DNA of 16,217 nt from JAPYTY01 sp036338435 (GTDB lineage Bacteria > Acidobacteriota > UBA6911 > RPQK01 > JADFOI01). The first letter of the stretch is position 1; the number at the start of each line of letters is the position of its first letter. The notes beneath the pieces are model-generated. The model was not told the origin of the DNA and searched no databases. It saw only the letters and a list, made by a program, of their open reading frames with translations. The stretch is from NCBI GenBank assembly GCA_036338435.1, contig JAYZCG010000011.1, forward strand, positions 1 to 16,217, read 5' to 3'. Positions 8,866 through 15,955 of this stretch are shown here, piece by piece. A program made the translations under genes and the position numbers.

Positions 8866-9669
8866 ATGGCTTACATGATTAGTGAAGCAAATCTAGAACG
8901 TCAGAAACTTCTACAACGGATCATGGAACCCGTCACAGACAGGTTGCTGAATCAGTTCCAATTCTCAACAGATGTGCGCTGTCTGGATCTTGGATGCGGT
9001 CTTGGCGAAACAACACGCCAGTTAGCAACCAAACTTGAGAAGCTAAGTGAGGTAGTTGGGATCGATCAGGATAGAGAACTAGTAACCATGGCCTCATCGA
9101 TCACTCCTGTAAATAATTGCCCTATTACTTTCCATCAGGGTGATGCAACATGCCTAAACTTTGAGGATGCGTCCTTCAACTTTGTTTTTGCCCGTTACTT
9201 GCTACACCATCTGCGTGATCCTAAGGCAGTTCTGAGGGAGATGTTGCGCGTCTGTAAACCAGGTGGGATCGTGGCAGTACAAGAACCTGATTGTGCTAAA
9301 CAATATTGCTATCCAGATAGTTGGGCTTATGAGAGGCTCCCGAACATCTACGGTCGCCTGTTCGCAAATGCCTTCATCGGTCGAGAGCTGTACTCCTTAT
9401 TCCGTCAGGTGGGCTTCTACGACCTCCATCTAAATGTAGAAACAATCGCTGGGATCAACGCTGATCTCCGTCGCTCCTATCGGATGACCATTGAGGCTGT
9501 GGGGCCCGCATTGATCAAAAAGGCGATTCTGCAACCAAAAGAGTTGCAGGAACTACTGGGAGAATTAAAAAATGTTGAAGAGCAGAAAAATACGTTATGC
9601 GTGTGGTCACCTGTCTTTTCCGTTTGGGGATACGCGCCTGCTAGCCAGAAAGCTGGCACCATGGACTGA
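8866..9669 (+). CDS. Class I SAM-dependent methyltransferase
   Basis: This 267-residue cytosolic protein has a complete Rossmann-type SAM site. Motif I is CLDLGCGLG at residues 39-47. The ribose-binding acidic residue is D67 in VVGIDQD, GD at 92-93 is the adenine-side motif, and FARYLLHHL at about 108-116 is followed by KPGG at 131-134. The N-terminus (SEANLERQKLLQRIMEPV) resembles a broad group of small-molecule methyltransferases (Methyltransf_11/25). The acceptor substrate cannot be deduced, and the C-terminal 110 residues carry no motif I recognise. The start is uncertain because there is no clear ribosome binding site: ATG 8866 or ATG 8875 (MISEAN) would both work. The gene leads a plus-strand series with the GMC oxidoreductase 54 bases downstream, so it is probably the first gene of that operon. 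Confidence 0.8.
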   Translation: MAYMISEANLERQKLLQRIMEPVTDRLLNQFQFSTDVRCLDLGCGLGETTRQLATKLEKLSEVVGIDQDRELVTMASSITPVNNCPITFHQGDATCLNFEDASFNFVFARYLLHHLRDPKAVLREMLRVCKPGGIVAVQEPDCAKQYCYPDSWAYERLPNIYGRLFANAFIGRELYSLFRQVGFYDLHLNVETIAGINADLRRSYRMTIEAVGPALIKKAILQPKELQELLGELKNVEEQKNTLCVWSPVFSVWGYAPASQKAGTMD

Positions 9670-9723
9670 AAATTTCCTAAATATTCTCTTGAAACTTCTG
9701 ACTAAAAATATAACACTCAACAA

Positions 9724-11304
9724 ATGGCACAAGAAAAACATTACGACTTGATCATCGTAGGAGCAGGAATGGCGGGTTGCATCCTGGCTGCTCGCATCGC
9801 CGAAAATGGGATAAATCCAAGAAATGGAGAACCCCTGAGAATAGCTCTTTTAGACTGGGGGCCATACCTCAAGGGAACCCCAAAATCAGGCTACGGCCAT
9901 CCTGTAAGGCGACAAGCGTTTACCAATGTGATAGGTGATTTTCTCGAGGGAGACCGTTACAAAACTAAGTGGGGCAAAGCTAAGATTGTTGGTGGTAGCG
10001 GACTTCACTATGGAGCACAGGCTTTCCACCCTTTTGATGTGGATTATCGTCACTGGCAAAATGAAACGGGAGTCGATTGGACCGAAGAGAACTTCAAGGA
10101 AGCAGTTGAGGAAGTCCACACGATGTTCAATGTCCACGCACTACCGAGACAACTCCTCACGGAAGGACAGTCCTTGTTTGAGGGAGCTGCCACCAAGTTA
10201 GGACACAAACTTGAGAGGATGAACCATGCCCGCAAAAACTGTATCTACTGCATTCTCGGCTGTCAGAACGGCAACATGTGCAAATACGACTCGAAGATGA
10301 ACAGTTTTATCTCTCATCTCCCCATTGCCGAGAAACACGGGGTCGAGATCATCCCCAATACCCATGTCAAAAAGCTTATTTTGGAGAAGAAAGGTGCCGA
10401 TTTTGTGGCGACAGGAGTGTGGGCCGAGCAGGAAGCACACGGACAAATCAAATTGACAGCTGACAAGGTATTACTTTCTGCGTGTGAGAATGGGACTCCA
10501 CTGATTCTTTACAACTCAGGCTATGGACCGCGCGATCTTTTAGGGAAGGATCTGATTGTAGAAAATCCAAATGTGGGAAGACACCTGGACGGTAAGCTGA
10601 GGATGCGTTCCTTCCCAGCCTACTTCCCAATGCCCATAAAGAATCCCAGTGATGGGATGCCTCCCTCAGCCTTTTACTTTTTTCGCGGAGGATCTCCCGA
10701 CGGGTACAACCGTACACTCTTCAAGGAAGGAACCCCAAAACTTGAATGGGCTGAACGACTAGCGTTGCACGAATTCGCTCCGGAATTTGGACAAGAGCAT
10801 AAGCGGTTTATGGCAACTGGTGGCTTGCACATCGCCAGTCAGGTTTCTATCCAATACAAGCGACGTGAGAGTCTTGAAGGATTAATTCGCAGAGACGGGA
10901 GTCATGAGTTCCCCACCAACGTCACCCGTGATGTTCGGGCAGCTAGGGATCTAAAGGAAGCCATGATAATCCTGCGGGACATTTATCGTGAAATGGGCAG
11001 TAGCGAAATCCGTGACATCCAACCGGTACTCAAACGACTAGATGCAGTGATAGCTTCTAACGCACAGGTTCGGTCCCCAGTTGGAGCAACCCATCAAAGT
11101 TGTTCATGTCGTGCTGGTGTGGATCGTAGCAATTCAGTAGTTAATGAACGGTTTGAATGTCACGATATTAGGAACCTCTTCATCTGTGATCTGAGTGTGC
11201 TCCCGCGAGTTAACTATGGGAATCCTGGTATAGCAATGGTGGCCCATATAGCCTGCTTTGCCTGGAGACGTTTGGTTCAAGATCATTTTTCTAGATCTGC
11301 CTGA
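9724..11304 (+). CDS. GMC-type FAD oxidoreductase with a four-cysteine insert
   Basis: This 526-residue flavoprotein has the FAD dinucleotide motif GAGMAG at 13-18 after strand YDLIIV, and a KIVGGSGLHYGAQ segment at about 88-100 equivalent to the GMC signature. The C-terminal block reads D-S-VV-N then NLFICDLSVLPRVNYGNPG. H457 (in THQSC) and N500 (in YGNPG) sit at the spacing of the catalytic His/Asn pair of choline oxidase, so alcohol or sugar oxidation is likely. Unusually, C173, C176, C180 and C186 form C-x2-C-x3-C-x5-C. This recalls the cysteine segment of gluconate/FAD-glucose dehydrogenase large subunits, where a [3Fe-4S] cluster is held. There is no signal peptide and no cytochrome or small-subunit gene next door, so the electron acceptor is unknown. 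The DinB-like gene follows 51 bases on. Confidence 0.82.
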   Translation: MAQEKHYDLIIVGAGMAGCILAARIAENGINPRNGEPLRIALLDWGPYLKGTPKSGYGHPVRRQAFTNVIGDFLEGDRYKTKWGKAKIVGGSGLHYGAQAFHPFDVDYRHWQNETGVDWTEENFKEAVEEVHTMFNVHALPRQLLTEGQSLFEGAATKLGHKLERMNHARKNCIYCILGCQNGNMCKYDSKMNSFISHLPIAEKHGVEIIPNTHVKKLILEKKGADFVATGVWAEQEAHGQIKLTADKVLLSACENGTPLILYNSGYGPRDLLGKDLIVENPNVGRHLDGKLRMRSFPAYFPMPIKNPSDGMPPSAFYFFRGGSPDGYNRTLFKEGTPKLEWAERLALHEFAPEFGQEHKRFMATGGLHIASQVSIQYKRRESLEGLIRRDGSHEFPTNVTRDVRAARDLKEAMIILRDIYREMGSSEIRDIQPVLKRLDAVIASNAQVRSPVGATHQSCSCRAGVDRSNSVVNERFECHDIRNLFICDLSVLPRVNYGNPGIAMVAHIACFAWRRLVQDHFSRSA

Positions 11305-11355
11305 AAGAACTCTTATTCCCGATCGAAGATGAACTACTTGTGACATCGCCTAATT

Positions 11356-11916
11356 ATGACCGATCGGAGCGTGGAACTATCCACATCGGAAAGTAAATTT
11401 GACATAGCCTATAGTGGCATGGCCCAGGCCAGGGCACAAGTGTTGTCATTCATCGAGGGTGTCTCACAGGCTGATTCTGAGATTCGCCCCGGTGCTGATG
11501 AATGGTCAATTGGGGAAATCTCCCATCATCTACTTCTAGTAGAAAAGCGCCATGTCCAAGGAATGTTGGAACAGATTGCAGAGGGTCAAACGGAGGACTT
11601 CGATCGAAAGCTCGTCCTGACGAAGCGCTTGATCCCTCTAGAACACACAGCAGATATTTCAAAATCTGGAAAAGGAAAGGCCCCAGAAGGCACACACCCT
11701 ACCCATGGTCTGTTGCTGAAAGAACTCACGGAATCATTACGTCAGATCCGCCGAGAAACCCGGGCGAAACTTTTACCCTACAGATCTCGTAATCTGAGCA
11801 ACTTGTGGTGGGAACATAGACGTTTTGGTAGCATGACGCTGTACGAGCGGATTTGTCTTATTGGCTACCATGACCTAAAACACCTAGCCCAGATGGCCAG
11901 AGTACTCAAAAATTAA
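11356..11916 (+). CDS. DinB/YfiT-like putative metalloprotein
   Basis: This 186-residue protein has the DinB-superfamily four-helix arrangement. The first helix is near residues 20-36, followed by PGADEWSIGEISHHLL (45-60) in which H57/H58 provides the first metal ligand. The last helix reads YHDLKHLAQMARVL, with H172 and H176 completing the His triad. Family members bind zinc or nickel. Those with known activity act as thiol-dependent transferases (for example mycothiol or bacillithiol S-transferases or isomerases), but most are uncharacterised and the role here is not known. A charged linker (about 95-118) separates the two halves. The start ATG 11356 lacks an evident Shine-Dalgarno. The gene ends 12 bases before the PmtA-like gene, which indicates co-transcription. 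Confidence 0.75.
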   Translation: MTDRSVELSTSESKFDIAYSGMAQARAQVLSFIEGVSQADSEIRPGADEWSIGEISHHLLLVEKRHVQGMLEQIAEGQTEDFDRKLVLTKRLIPLEHTADISKSGKGKAPEGTHPTHGLLLKELTESLRQIRRETRAKLLPYRSRNLSNLWWEHRRFGSMTLYERICLIGYHDLKHLAQMARVLKN

Positions 11917-11928
11917 CTTTATTTCACA

Positions 11929-12504
11929 ATGCACAAAATACAGTTTGTAAAAGAATTTATCCGTCATCCTTCCACAATGTGGTCCATCGCGGAAAGTTCC
12001 AAGGACTTAGCTGAGTTGATCACTGACAGGGCGGACCTGTCACACGCATCTGTGGTGGTAGAGTTTGGATCGGGAACAGGTGTCTTCACTGAGATGATCC
12101 TCAAAAAAATTTCTGTGGATGCCACTGTCATCGCCCTTGAAATAAACCCTGTATTCGTCGAAGAAACAAGGAGGCGCTGTTCGCAAGCAACAGTTTTTCA
12201 AGATTCCGCGGTCAACACAGCACAGTATCTCCGAAGTGTGGGAGTAGAAAAGTGTGACCGGATCATCTCTGGATTACCCTGGTCGTGCTTCAGCCATCCA
12301 TTGCAAGATCAGTTGCTTGACACCATCATCGACGTCCTTGCCCCAGGGGGAAGATTTTTAACTTTTGCCTATATACAAGGACTCCTTCTACCCTCGGGAA
12401 GAAGGTTTAGAAGGTGCCTATCTTCACGATTCAAAGAAATCGAAGAAACGCACATTGTCTGGAAGAATATGCCACCTGCATTCGTCTACTGTGCAAAACT
12501 GTAA
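11929..12504 (+). CDS. PmtA-like phospholipid N-methyltransferase
   Basis: This 191-residue SAM enzyme has motif I VVEFGSGTG (43-51) and the acidic ribose contact E71 in ALEINP. It also has a PmtA-type pattern: an N-terminal FVKEFIRHPSTMWSIAESS, then ISGLPWSCF in place of the usual catalytic motif, LAPGGRFLTFAYIQG, and VWKNMPPAFVY at the end. In Rhodobacter/Agrobacterium-type PmtA this family methylates phosphatidylethanolamine stepwise at the membrane surface toward phosphatidylcholine. Close relatives are rRNA adenine dimethylase-like, but the ISGLPW and VWKNMPPA segments favour the lipid enzyme. The length is typical. It is the last gene of the plus-strand series and converges on the ether-lipid pair (86-base gap), which gives the lipid assignment some contextual support. 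Substrate and number of methyl groups added are inferred only. Confidence 0.72.
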   Translation: MHKIQFVKEFIRHPSTMWSIAESSKDLAELITDRADLSHASVVVEFGSGTGVFTEMILKKISVDATVIALEINPVFVEETRRRCSQATVFQDSAVNTAQYLRSVGVEKCDRIISGLPWSCFSHPLQDQLLDTIIDVLAPGGRFLTFAYIQGLLLPSGRRFRRCLSSRFKEIEETHIVWKNMPPAFVYCAKL

Positions 12505-12590
12505 CCTCCACTTTCACCACCACACTACTACATGATCGGACTCAGGTAGATTCACAAATTGTAAGCCCTACGAAGAAGCGAAAAGTGAAT

Positions 12591-13400
12591 TCATCGACTT
12601 TGTTTGTTCATGGCCCGTTTTATCAGTAGCTTCATCCATCTTGGGGCAATGACCCTGAGCCAAGGCAAAGCTTTAAGTTTAGAGGGGATGTAGATCTCCC
12701 TACGTCGTTTGCGCATTGCAGAGATGATTTTGTCCGAACACTCTTGCAAACTAACGGCTTGATTATCATGCTTTGGAGTTGCCCTTGAGGATGTTCCACC
12801 CCCTACGAAAGCATTCATCCTAAGATTGGTGTCACGAATCCATCCTGGCATAACGTTCAAGATATTGATCTCATCTCCAACTTCAAATTCCAAAGCTTCT
12901 AAAAACCCTTTGAGAGCGTGTTTGGAGGCTGAATATCCTGTGTGGTGAGAAACGCCAATCACTGCCTGGGCTGATGAAATAGCCACAATGGCCCCTCGAT
13001 TTTCTCTGAGATAGGGCAGAGCCGGGAAAATACAATTGACTGCACCGAAATAGTTAGTGTCCATCACCTTCTGTAGAATGGCAATGTCAACAATTTCATC
13101 AAATCGGATCCACATACTGATGCCGGCGTTAAGAATCAAGTAATCGATCTGCCCAAATTCTCCTATAGCCCTATCTATCATCACCTTGCACTGGGCACAA
13201 TCGGTCACATCGGTGGGTTGTACCAGAACATTTGACCCCGAGTTCTCCAACTGACTCACGATCTCATGCAGAGCTCCTGTGTTTCGGGAAGCCAGCACTA
13301 AATTCATCGACTTCCTGGCCAAATCAAGAGCGAGCATTTTGCCAAGACCAGACGATGCCCCGGTTATAACAGCGGTTTTACCTCTCAGAATATCTCCCAT
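12591..13400 (-). CDS. Short-chain dehydrogenase, DHRS7B-like putative alkyl/acyl-DHAP reductase
   Basis: This 269-residue classical SDR has the cofactor loop TGASSGLG (13-20), R39 after the second strand (favouring NADPH), NAG (91-93) and a catalytic set of N116, S143, Y156 and K160 (YSASK). The C-terminal part reads GWIRDTNLRMNAF, later SDKIISAMRKRRREIYIP and LPWLRVIAPRWMKLLIKRAM. The shape recalls animal DHRS7B/PexRAP (NL-x-x-NA, a basic stretch, then a membrane-associating hydrophobic/basic tail). PexRAP reduces acyl- and alkyl-DHAP to the glycerol-3-phosphate form. The gene starts nine bases after the AGPS stop, and its Shine-Dalgarno GAGG (13408-13411) overlaps that stop codon, so the two are translationally coupled. 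The SDR family call is secure. The reductase role is an inference from the neighbour and the C-terminal resemblance. Confidence 0.85.
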   Translation of the reverse strand: MGDILRGKTAVITGASSGLGKMLALDLARKSMNLVLASRNTGALHEIVSQLENSGSNVLVQPTDVTDCAQCKVMIDRAIGEFGQIDYLILNAGISMWIRFDEIVDIAILQKVMDTNYFGAVNCIFPALPYLRENRGAIVAISSAQAVIGVSHHTGYSASKHALKGFLEALEFEVGDEINILNVMPGWIRDTNLRMNAFVGGGTSSRATPKHDNQAVSLQECSDKIISAMRKRRREIYIPSKLKALPWLRVIAPRWMKLLIKRAMNKQSR

Positions 13401-13409
13401 ATATAGACC

Positions 13410-15167
13410 TCAGGTGGGGTCTTTGGGCGAGTCCGCAAAAATGTTGTTGCGGATTCCAAAAATATTGTGAGGATCATTGCATTTTTTGACTCTTTTGATC
13501 AGTTTGATACTCAGACTGGAAAGAATCTCCTTAAGAAAGTCCTTGCGGATCTTTCCTACTCCATGATGATGTGAGATAGAACCCCCATTTTCAATAATTG
13601 TTTCGCGCAAAGAATGTTCAATAGCCTCGAAAACCTCATCTGGGTTTTCGACTCCCTTAGTATAGAAACCAAACATAAAATATATGCATACACCCGTGTG
13701 ATATACCTGGGTAATTCGGTAGGACATATAGGGCTTTCCTGGCAAATCAAATTCCTGATGTTGGGCTTTCAATCTCTCCTCAGTTGCCTTACAGACCTCA
13801 TGGATCTTGCTCCAAGGGGCTGAGGTTTCAAAGGTCTCCCCAATCACATGAAAATCACCTAAAAAATCACGGATGTAGGCAATGGCATAAGTGAGCATAT
13901 AACCTCGCTGGCCATTTTCTGATCCGGCGGCCATCCCCTGGTACCGCTTGGCTAGCTTGTAGACATTGGCCTCCTGGTAGTTCACTTCCTTTTCGGAACC
14001 TTCCATCACAATAGTCGCTGCAACCATTTTCCGGGGATCGAAGCCACGAATCTTGATCACAAAAAATTTTTTTATTTTGTCTATCAAAGCTCGCAATCCT
14101 GTTGTAGCTGGCTTCAGTGCCTGTCCAAAGCGAAACTGGACATTGTCCACGAGACGAATACTAGCCGGCACATAACTAGTACGAGCCAGTCGGTGCAGAA
14201 ATGCAACACCCAACTCAAAATCTGGAAAAATCAATGACCCATACCTCTTAATTTCCGGAATAGGGTAAACCTTGATTACCGCTTTGGTGATCAGACCTAC
14301 ATTGCCTTCGCTTCCGAATAAAAGATGCTGGGGTTGCATACCCATAGAAGCCCTTGGCATTGGTTGGCTCTGCTCCAATGTTCCTTCAGGCGTAATCATG
14401 GTAATGTTTTCTACTATCTGTTCTATGTTGCCGTACCGATTTTTCTTCATCCCGCTGGCATTGGTAGCAATCCATCCACCCAAAGTCGAAAGTTCAATGC
14501 TGTCAGGTTCGTGACCGGAAGTGAACCCGCGGTCATTTAACTCCTCTTCAAGTCGCTTTCCGGTAATACCGGCTTGAACACAGGCACGCAGATCTTCCTT
14601 ATTCAACCACTCGATGACGTTCATTCGCCTCATATCTACCGATACAACCATGCGTGTTTCCGATGAAGGAAGTTGAAGAGCACAACTGACGCTTGTCCCA
14701 CCTCCATAAGGTACCAGACACACATCATATTTCTTGGCTAGCTCAATAATCTTCCTAGCATCTTCCTCCGACTCGCAGTAGAACACCAAGTCCACCACCC
14801 TCTCCAATTGTGAATAGAGCACCTTGTAAACCTCTTCAGATGTCGTCTGTCCATGGCTATGCAAAAGACGTTGTCTATCATCAAAAGTGTGTTGACTATC
14901 TTTAAAGTATTTTTCGACATCAACGCAAAAACCCTCATTCTTGTTGGGACGCGGTACGGACTTCGGATGAACCTCCTGCTTAGGATTCTCTAAATCAAGT
15001 TGAATATCCAGCATCTCTTCCACATAGGGCAAGAAATCATACATCTTGTAACCGGATAGGGTATATCGCGAGCCGCTCAAGCTAACAGAACGGTCATCAT
15101 GAATGGCAAATCGAGTGTCTGCAAAGCCCCACCGATGCCCCCAAATTTTGGAGTCCTGCTTCTCCAT
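13410..15167 (-). CDS. Alkyldihydroxyacetonephosphate synthase (AGPS-type flavoenzyme)
   Basis: This 585-residue FAD enzyme is expected to exchange the acyl group of acyl-DHAP for a fatty alcohol, forming the ether bond of alkyl-DHAP. The FAD (PCMH-type) domain shows PYGGGTSV (153-160), AGITG, GHEPDS (218-223), GGWIATNASGMKKN and GSEG (285-288), closely matching the animal enzyme. In the substrate domain R338 (ASIRLVDN), R433 (AYIRD), Y496 (CIYF) and H533-H535 (SHHHGVG) match Arg419, Arg515, Tyr578 and His615-617 of mammalian AGPS. The Tyr to His spacing is identical (37). No peroxisomal extension is present. An alternative TTG start at 15212 would add 15 residues. I chose ATG 15165-15167 because AAGGAG lies nine bases upstream and the added residues match nothing. 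The coupled SDR follows. No acyl-DHAP-forming acyltransferase or fatty alcohol-forming reductase is in the window. Confidence 0.9.
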   Translation of the reverse strand: MEKQDSKIWGHRWGFADTRFAIHDDRSVSLSGSRYTLSGYKMYDFLPYVEEMLDIQLDLENPKQEVHPKSVPRPNKNEGFCVDVEKYFKDSQHTFDDRQRLLHSHGQTTSEEVYKVLYSQLERVVDLVFYCESEEDARKIIELAKKYDVCLVPYGGGTSVSCALQLPSSETRMVVSVDMRRMNVIEWLNKEDLRACVQAGITGKRLEEELNDRGFTSGHEPDSIELSTLGGWIATNASGMKKNRYGNIEQIVENITMITPEGTLEQSQPMPRASMGMQPQHLLFGSEGNVGLITKAVIKVYPIPEIKRYGSLIFPDFELGVAFLHRLARTSYVPASIRLVDNVQFRFGQALKPATTGLRALIDKIKKFFVIKIRGFDPRKMVAATIVMEGSEKEVNYQEANVYKLAKRYQGMAAGSENGQRGYMLTYAIAYIRDFLGDFHVIGETFETSAPWSKIHEVCKATEERLKAQHQEFDLPGKPYMSYRITQVYHTGVCIYFMFGFYTKGVENPDEVFEAIEHSLRETIIENGGSISHHHGVGKIRKDFLKEILSSLSIKLIKRVKKCNDPHNIFGIRNNIFADSPKDPT

Positions 15168-15176
15168 CTTTGTACT

Positions 15177-15182
15177 CTCCTT
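15177..15182 (-). promoter_or_regulatory. Ribosome binding site fixing the AGPS start
   Basis: On the minus strand AAGGAG stands nine bases before the ATG at 15165-15167. It is the only good Shine-Dalgarno in front of any candidate start of this gene, and it lies inside the reading frame if the upstream TTG at 15212 or ATG at 15188 were used. Confidence 0.65.
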
Positions 15183-15311
15183 CTCCATCGTCCTAGCGAT
15201 AAGTGCGCACAACCTGACTAGATTCTACAACAGTCAAGTGGATGATGTGAAAGATCCTCCGGCAACTGGACAAGGTAGATTACTGACTTGTTGCTCATCA
15301 ATCTGCTGAAG

Positions 15312-15388
<77 letters not shown>

Positions 15389-15712
15389 GCTTATGGGCAC
15401 TCAATGATCAGTCGACAAAGCTCATTATAAAGAAACATCGGGATGGGGACAATGTCCTATGACTTTAATCCTTTCCGTCACAACCTTACGCTGAAACTTG
15501 TCCAAGAGATCGCACTCACTAATGTTATAGTTGCCCCTCCAAAAGTTGTCCTAAATATTCATCTGATCATTCTTTATAGATTACATACTCCGACGGGTTA
15601 CTTTCCGTTCCTCTATATCTCTTCCGAGAGTAGTGGTTTTACATCTAGACATGATAAATTACTCTAGAAGGGTCGTAATAAGCTGATAAGATGAAGGCGA
15701 AGGAGTTTATAT
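15389..15712. other. Gene-poor spacer between tRNA-Asp and the selenoprotein gene
   Basis: This 324-base stretch must hold the tRNA promoter (minus) and the promoter/leader of the SelW-like gene (plus). A 74-codon plus-strand reading frame (15443-15667) is present but lacks a ribosome binding site and recognisable motifs. A small palindrome GGACA-A-TGTCC sits at 15447-15457. I see no convincing -35/-10 pair, terminator or RNA gene. Confidence 0.5.
15700..15705 (+). promoter_or_regulatory. Strong Shine-Dalgarno of the selenoprotein gene
   Basis: AAGGAG is followed by seven bases and ATG 15713-15715. This near-ideal site supports translation starting upstream of the in-frame TGA, which the spacing to any start after the TGA does not. 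Confidence 0.8.
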
Positions 15713-15955
15713 ATGGATAAGCCCATTGCACTCGAGATTGTTTACTGTGACGATTGACACTATACATCTAGAGCTGCCTGGATGGCACTCGAACTATTGA
15801 CTCACTATCGAAAAGATATCTCTGGTCTGAAGCTTGTACCCTCTGGAGGGGGGGCCTTCGAGGTCAGTGTTAACGGACAGCTGATTTTTTCAAAGTTGAA
15901 GGAAGGTCGATTTCCAGAGCCCAAAGAGTTAGAACAAGCAATAGAAGAAGCCTAA
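15713..15955 (+). CDS. SelW/Rdx-family selenoprotein (in-frame TGA read as selenocysteine)
   Basis: Reading from ATG 15713 gives an 80-residue protein if TGA 15755-15757 is decoded as Sec. Its order of motifs is that of the SelT/SelW/SelH (Rdx) family. A strand LEIVYC leads to C12-D13-D14-U15, the CxxU redox motif at the tip. RAAWMALELL follows as the first helix. KLVPSGGGAFEVSVNG is the family's glycine-rich strand-turn, and EGRFPEPKELEQAI the last helix. The length is typical for bacterial members, which are thioredoxin-fold cytosolic proteins thought to act in thiol redox reactions. The strong ribosome binding site, the TGA exactly at the redox position and a SECIS-like hairpin (15771-15790) support true recoding over a broken gene. 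An automatic caller would miss the gene, because only fragments are open. It ends overlapping by four bases the convergent gene at 15952. SelA/B/C/D genes are not in the window. Confidence 0.85.
15771..15790 (+). promoter_or_regulatory. Candidate bacterial SECIS element
   Basis: GAG (15771-15773) pairs with CTC (15788-15790) and, after a bulged C, TGCC (15775-15778) pairs with GGCA (15784-15787), closing the five-base loop TGGAT. The loop has a G at its second position (15780), 22 bases after the last base of the TGA. The known bacterial SECIS rule is a short stem within coding sequence, with a G in the first two loop bases some 16-37 bases after UGA for SelB binding. This hairpin meets it. 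It encodes residues RAAWMAL, so the pairing is partly constrained by the protein. Confidence 0.7.

Noticed and set aside
15168..15212. Upstream TTG start adding 15 residues to AGPS
   Set aside because: The AAGGAG at 15177-15182 is correctly placed for the ATG at 15167, and the added residues show no homology to AGPS proteins.
15443..15667. 74-codon plus-strand reading frame
   Set aside because: No ribosome binding site, no recognisable motif, and composition unlike the neighbours.
15755..15757. TGA as a nonsense mutation making a SelW-like pseudogene
   Set aside because: The TGA sits exactly where Sec occurs in the family. The rest of the frame and the ribosome binding site are intact, and a SECIS-like hairpin follows at the right distance.
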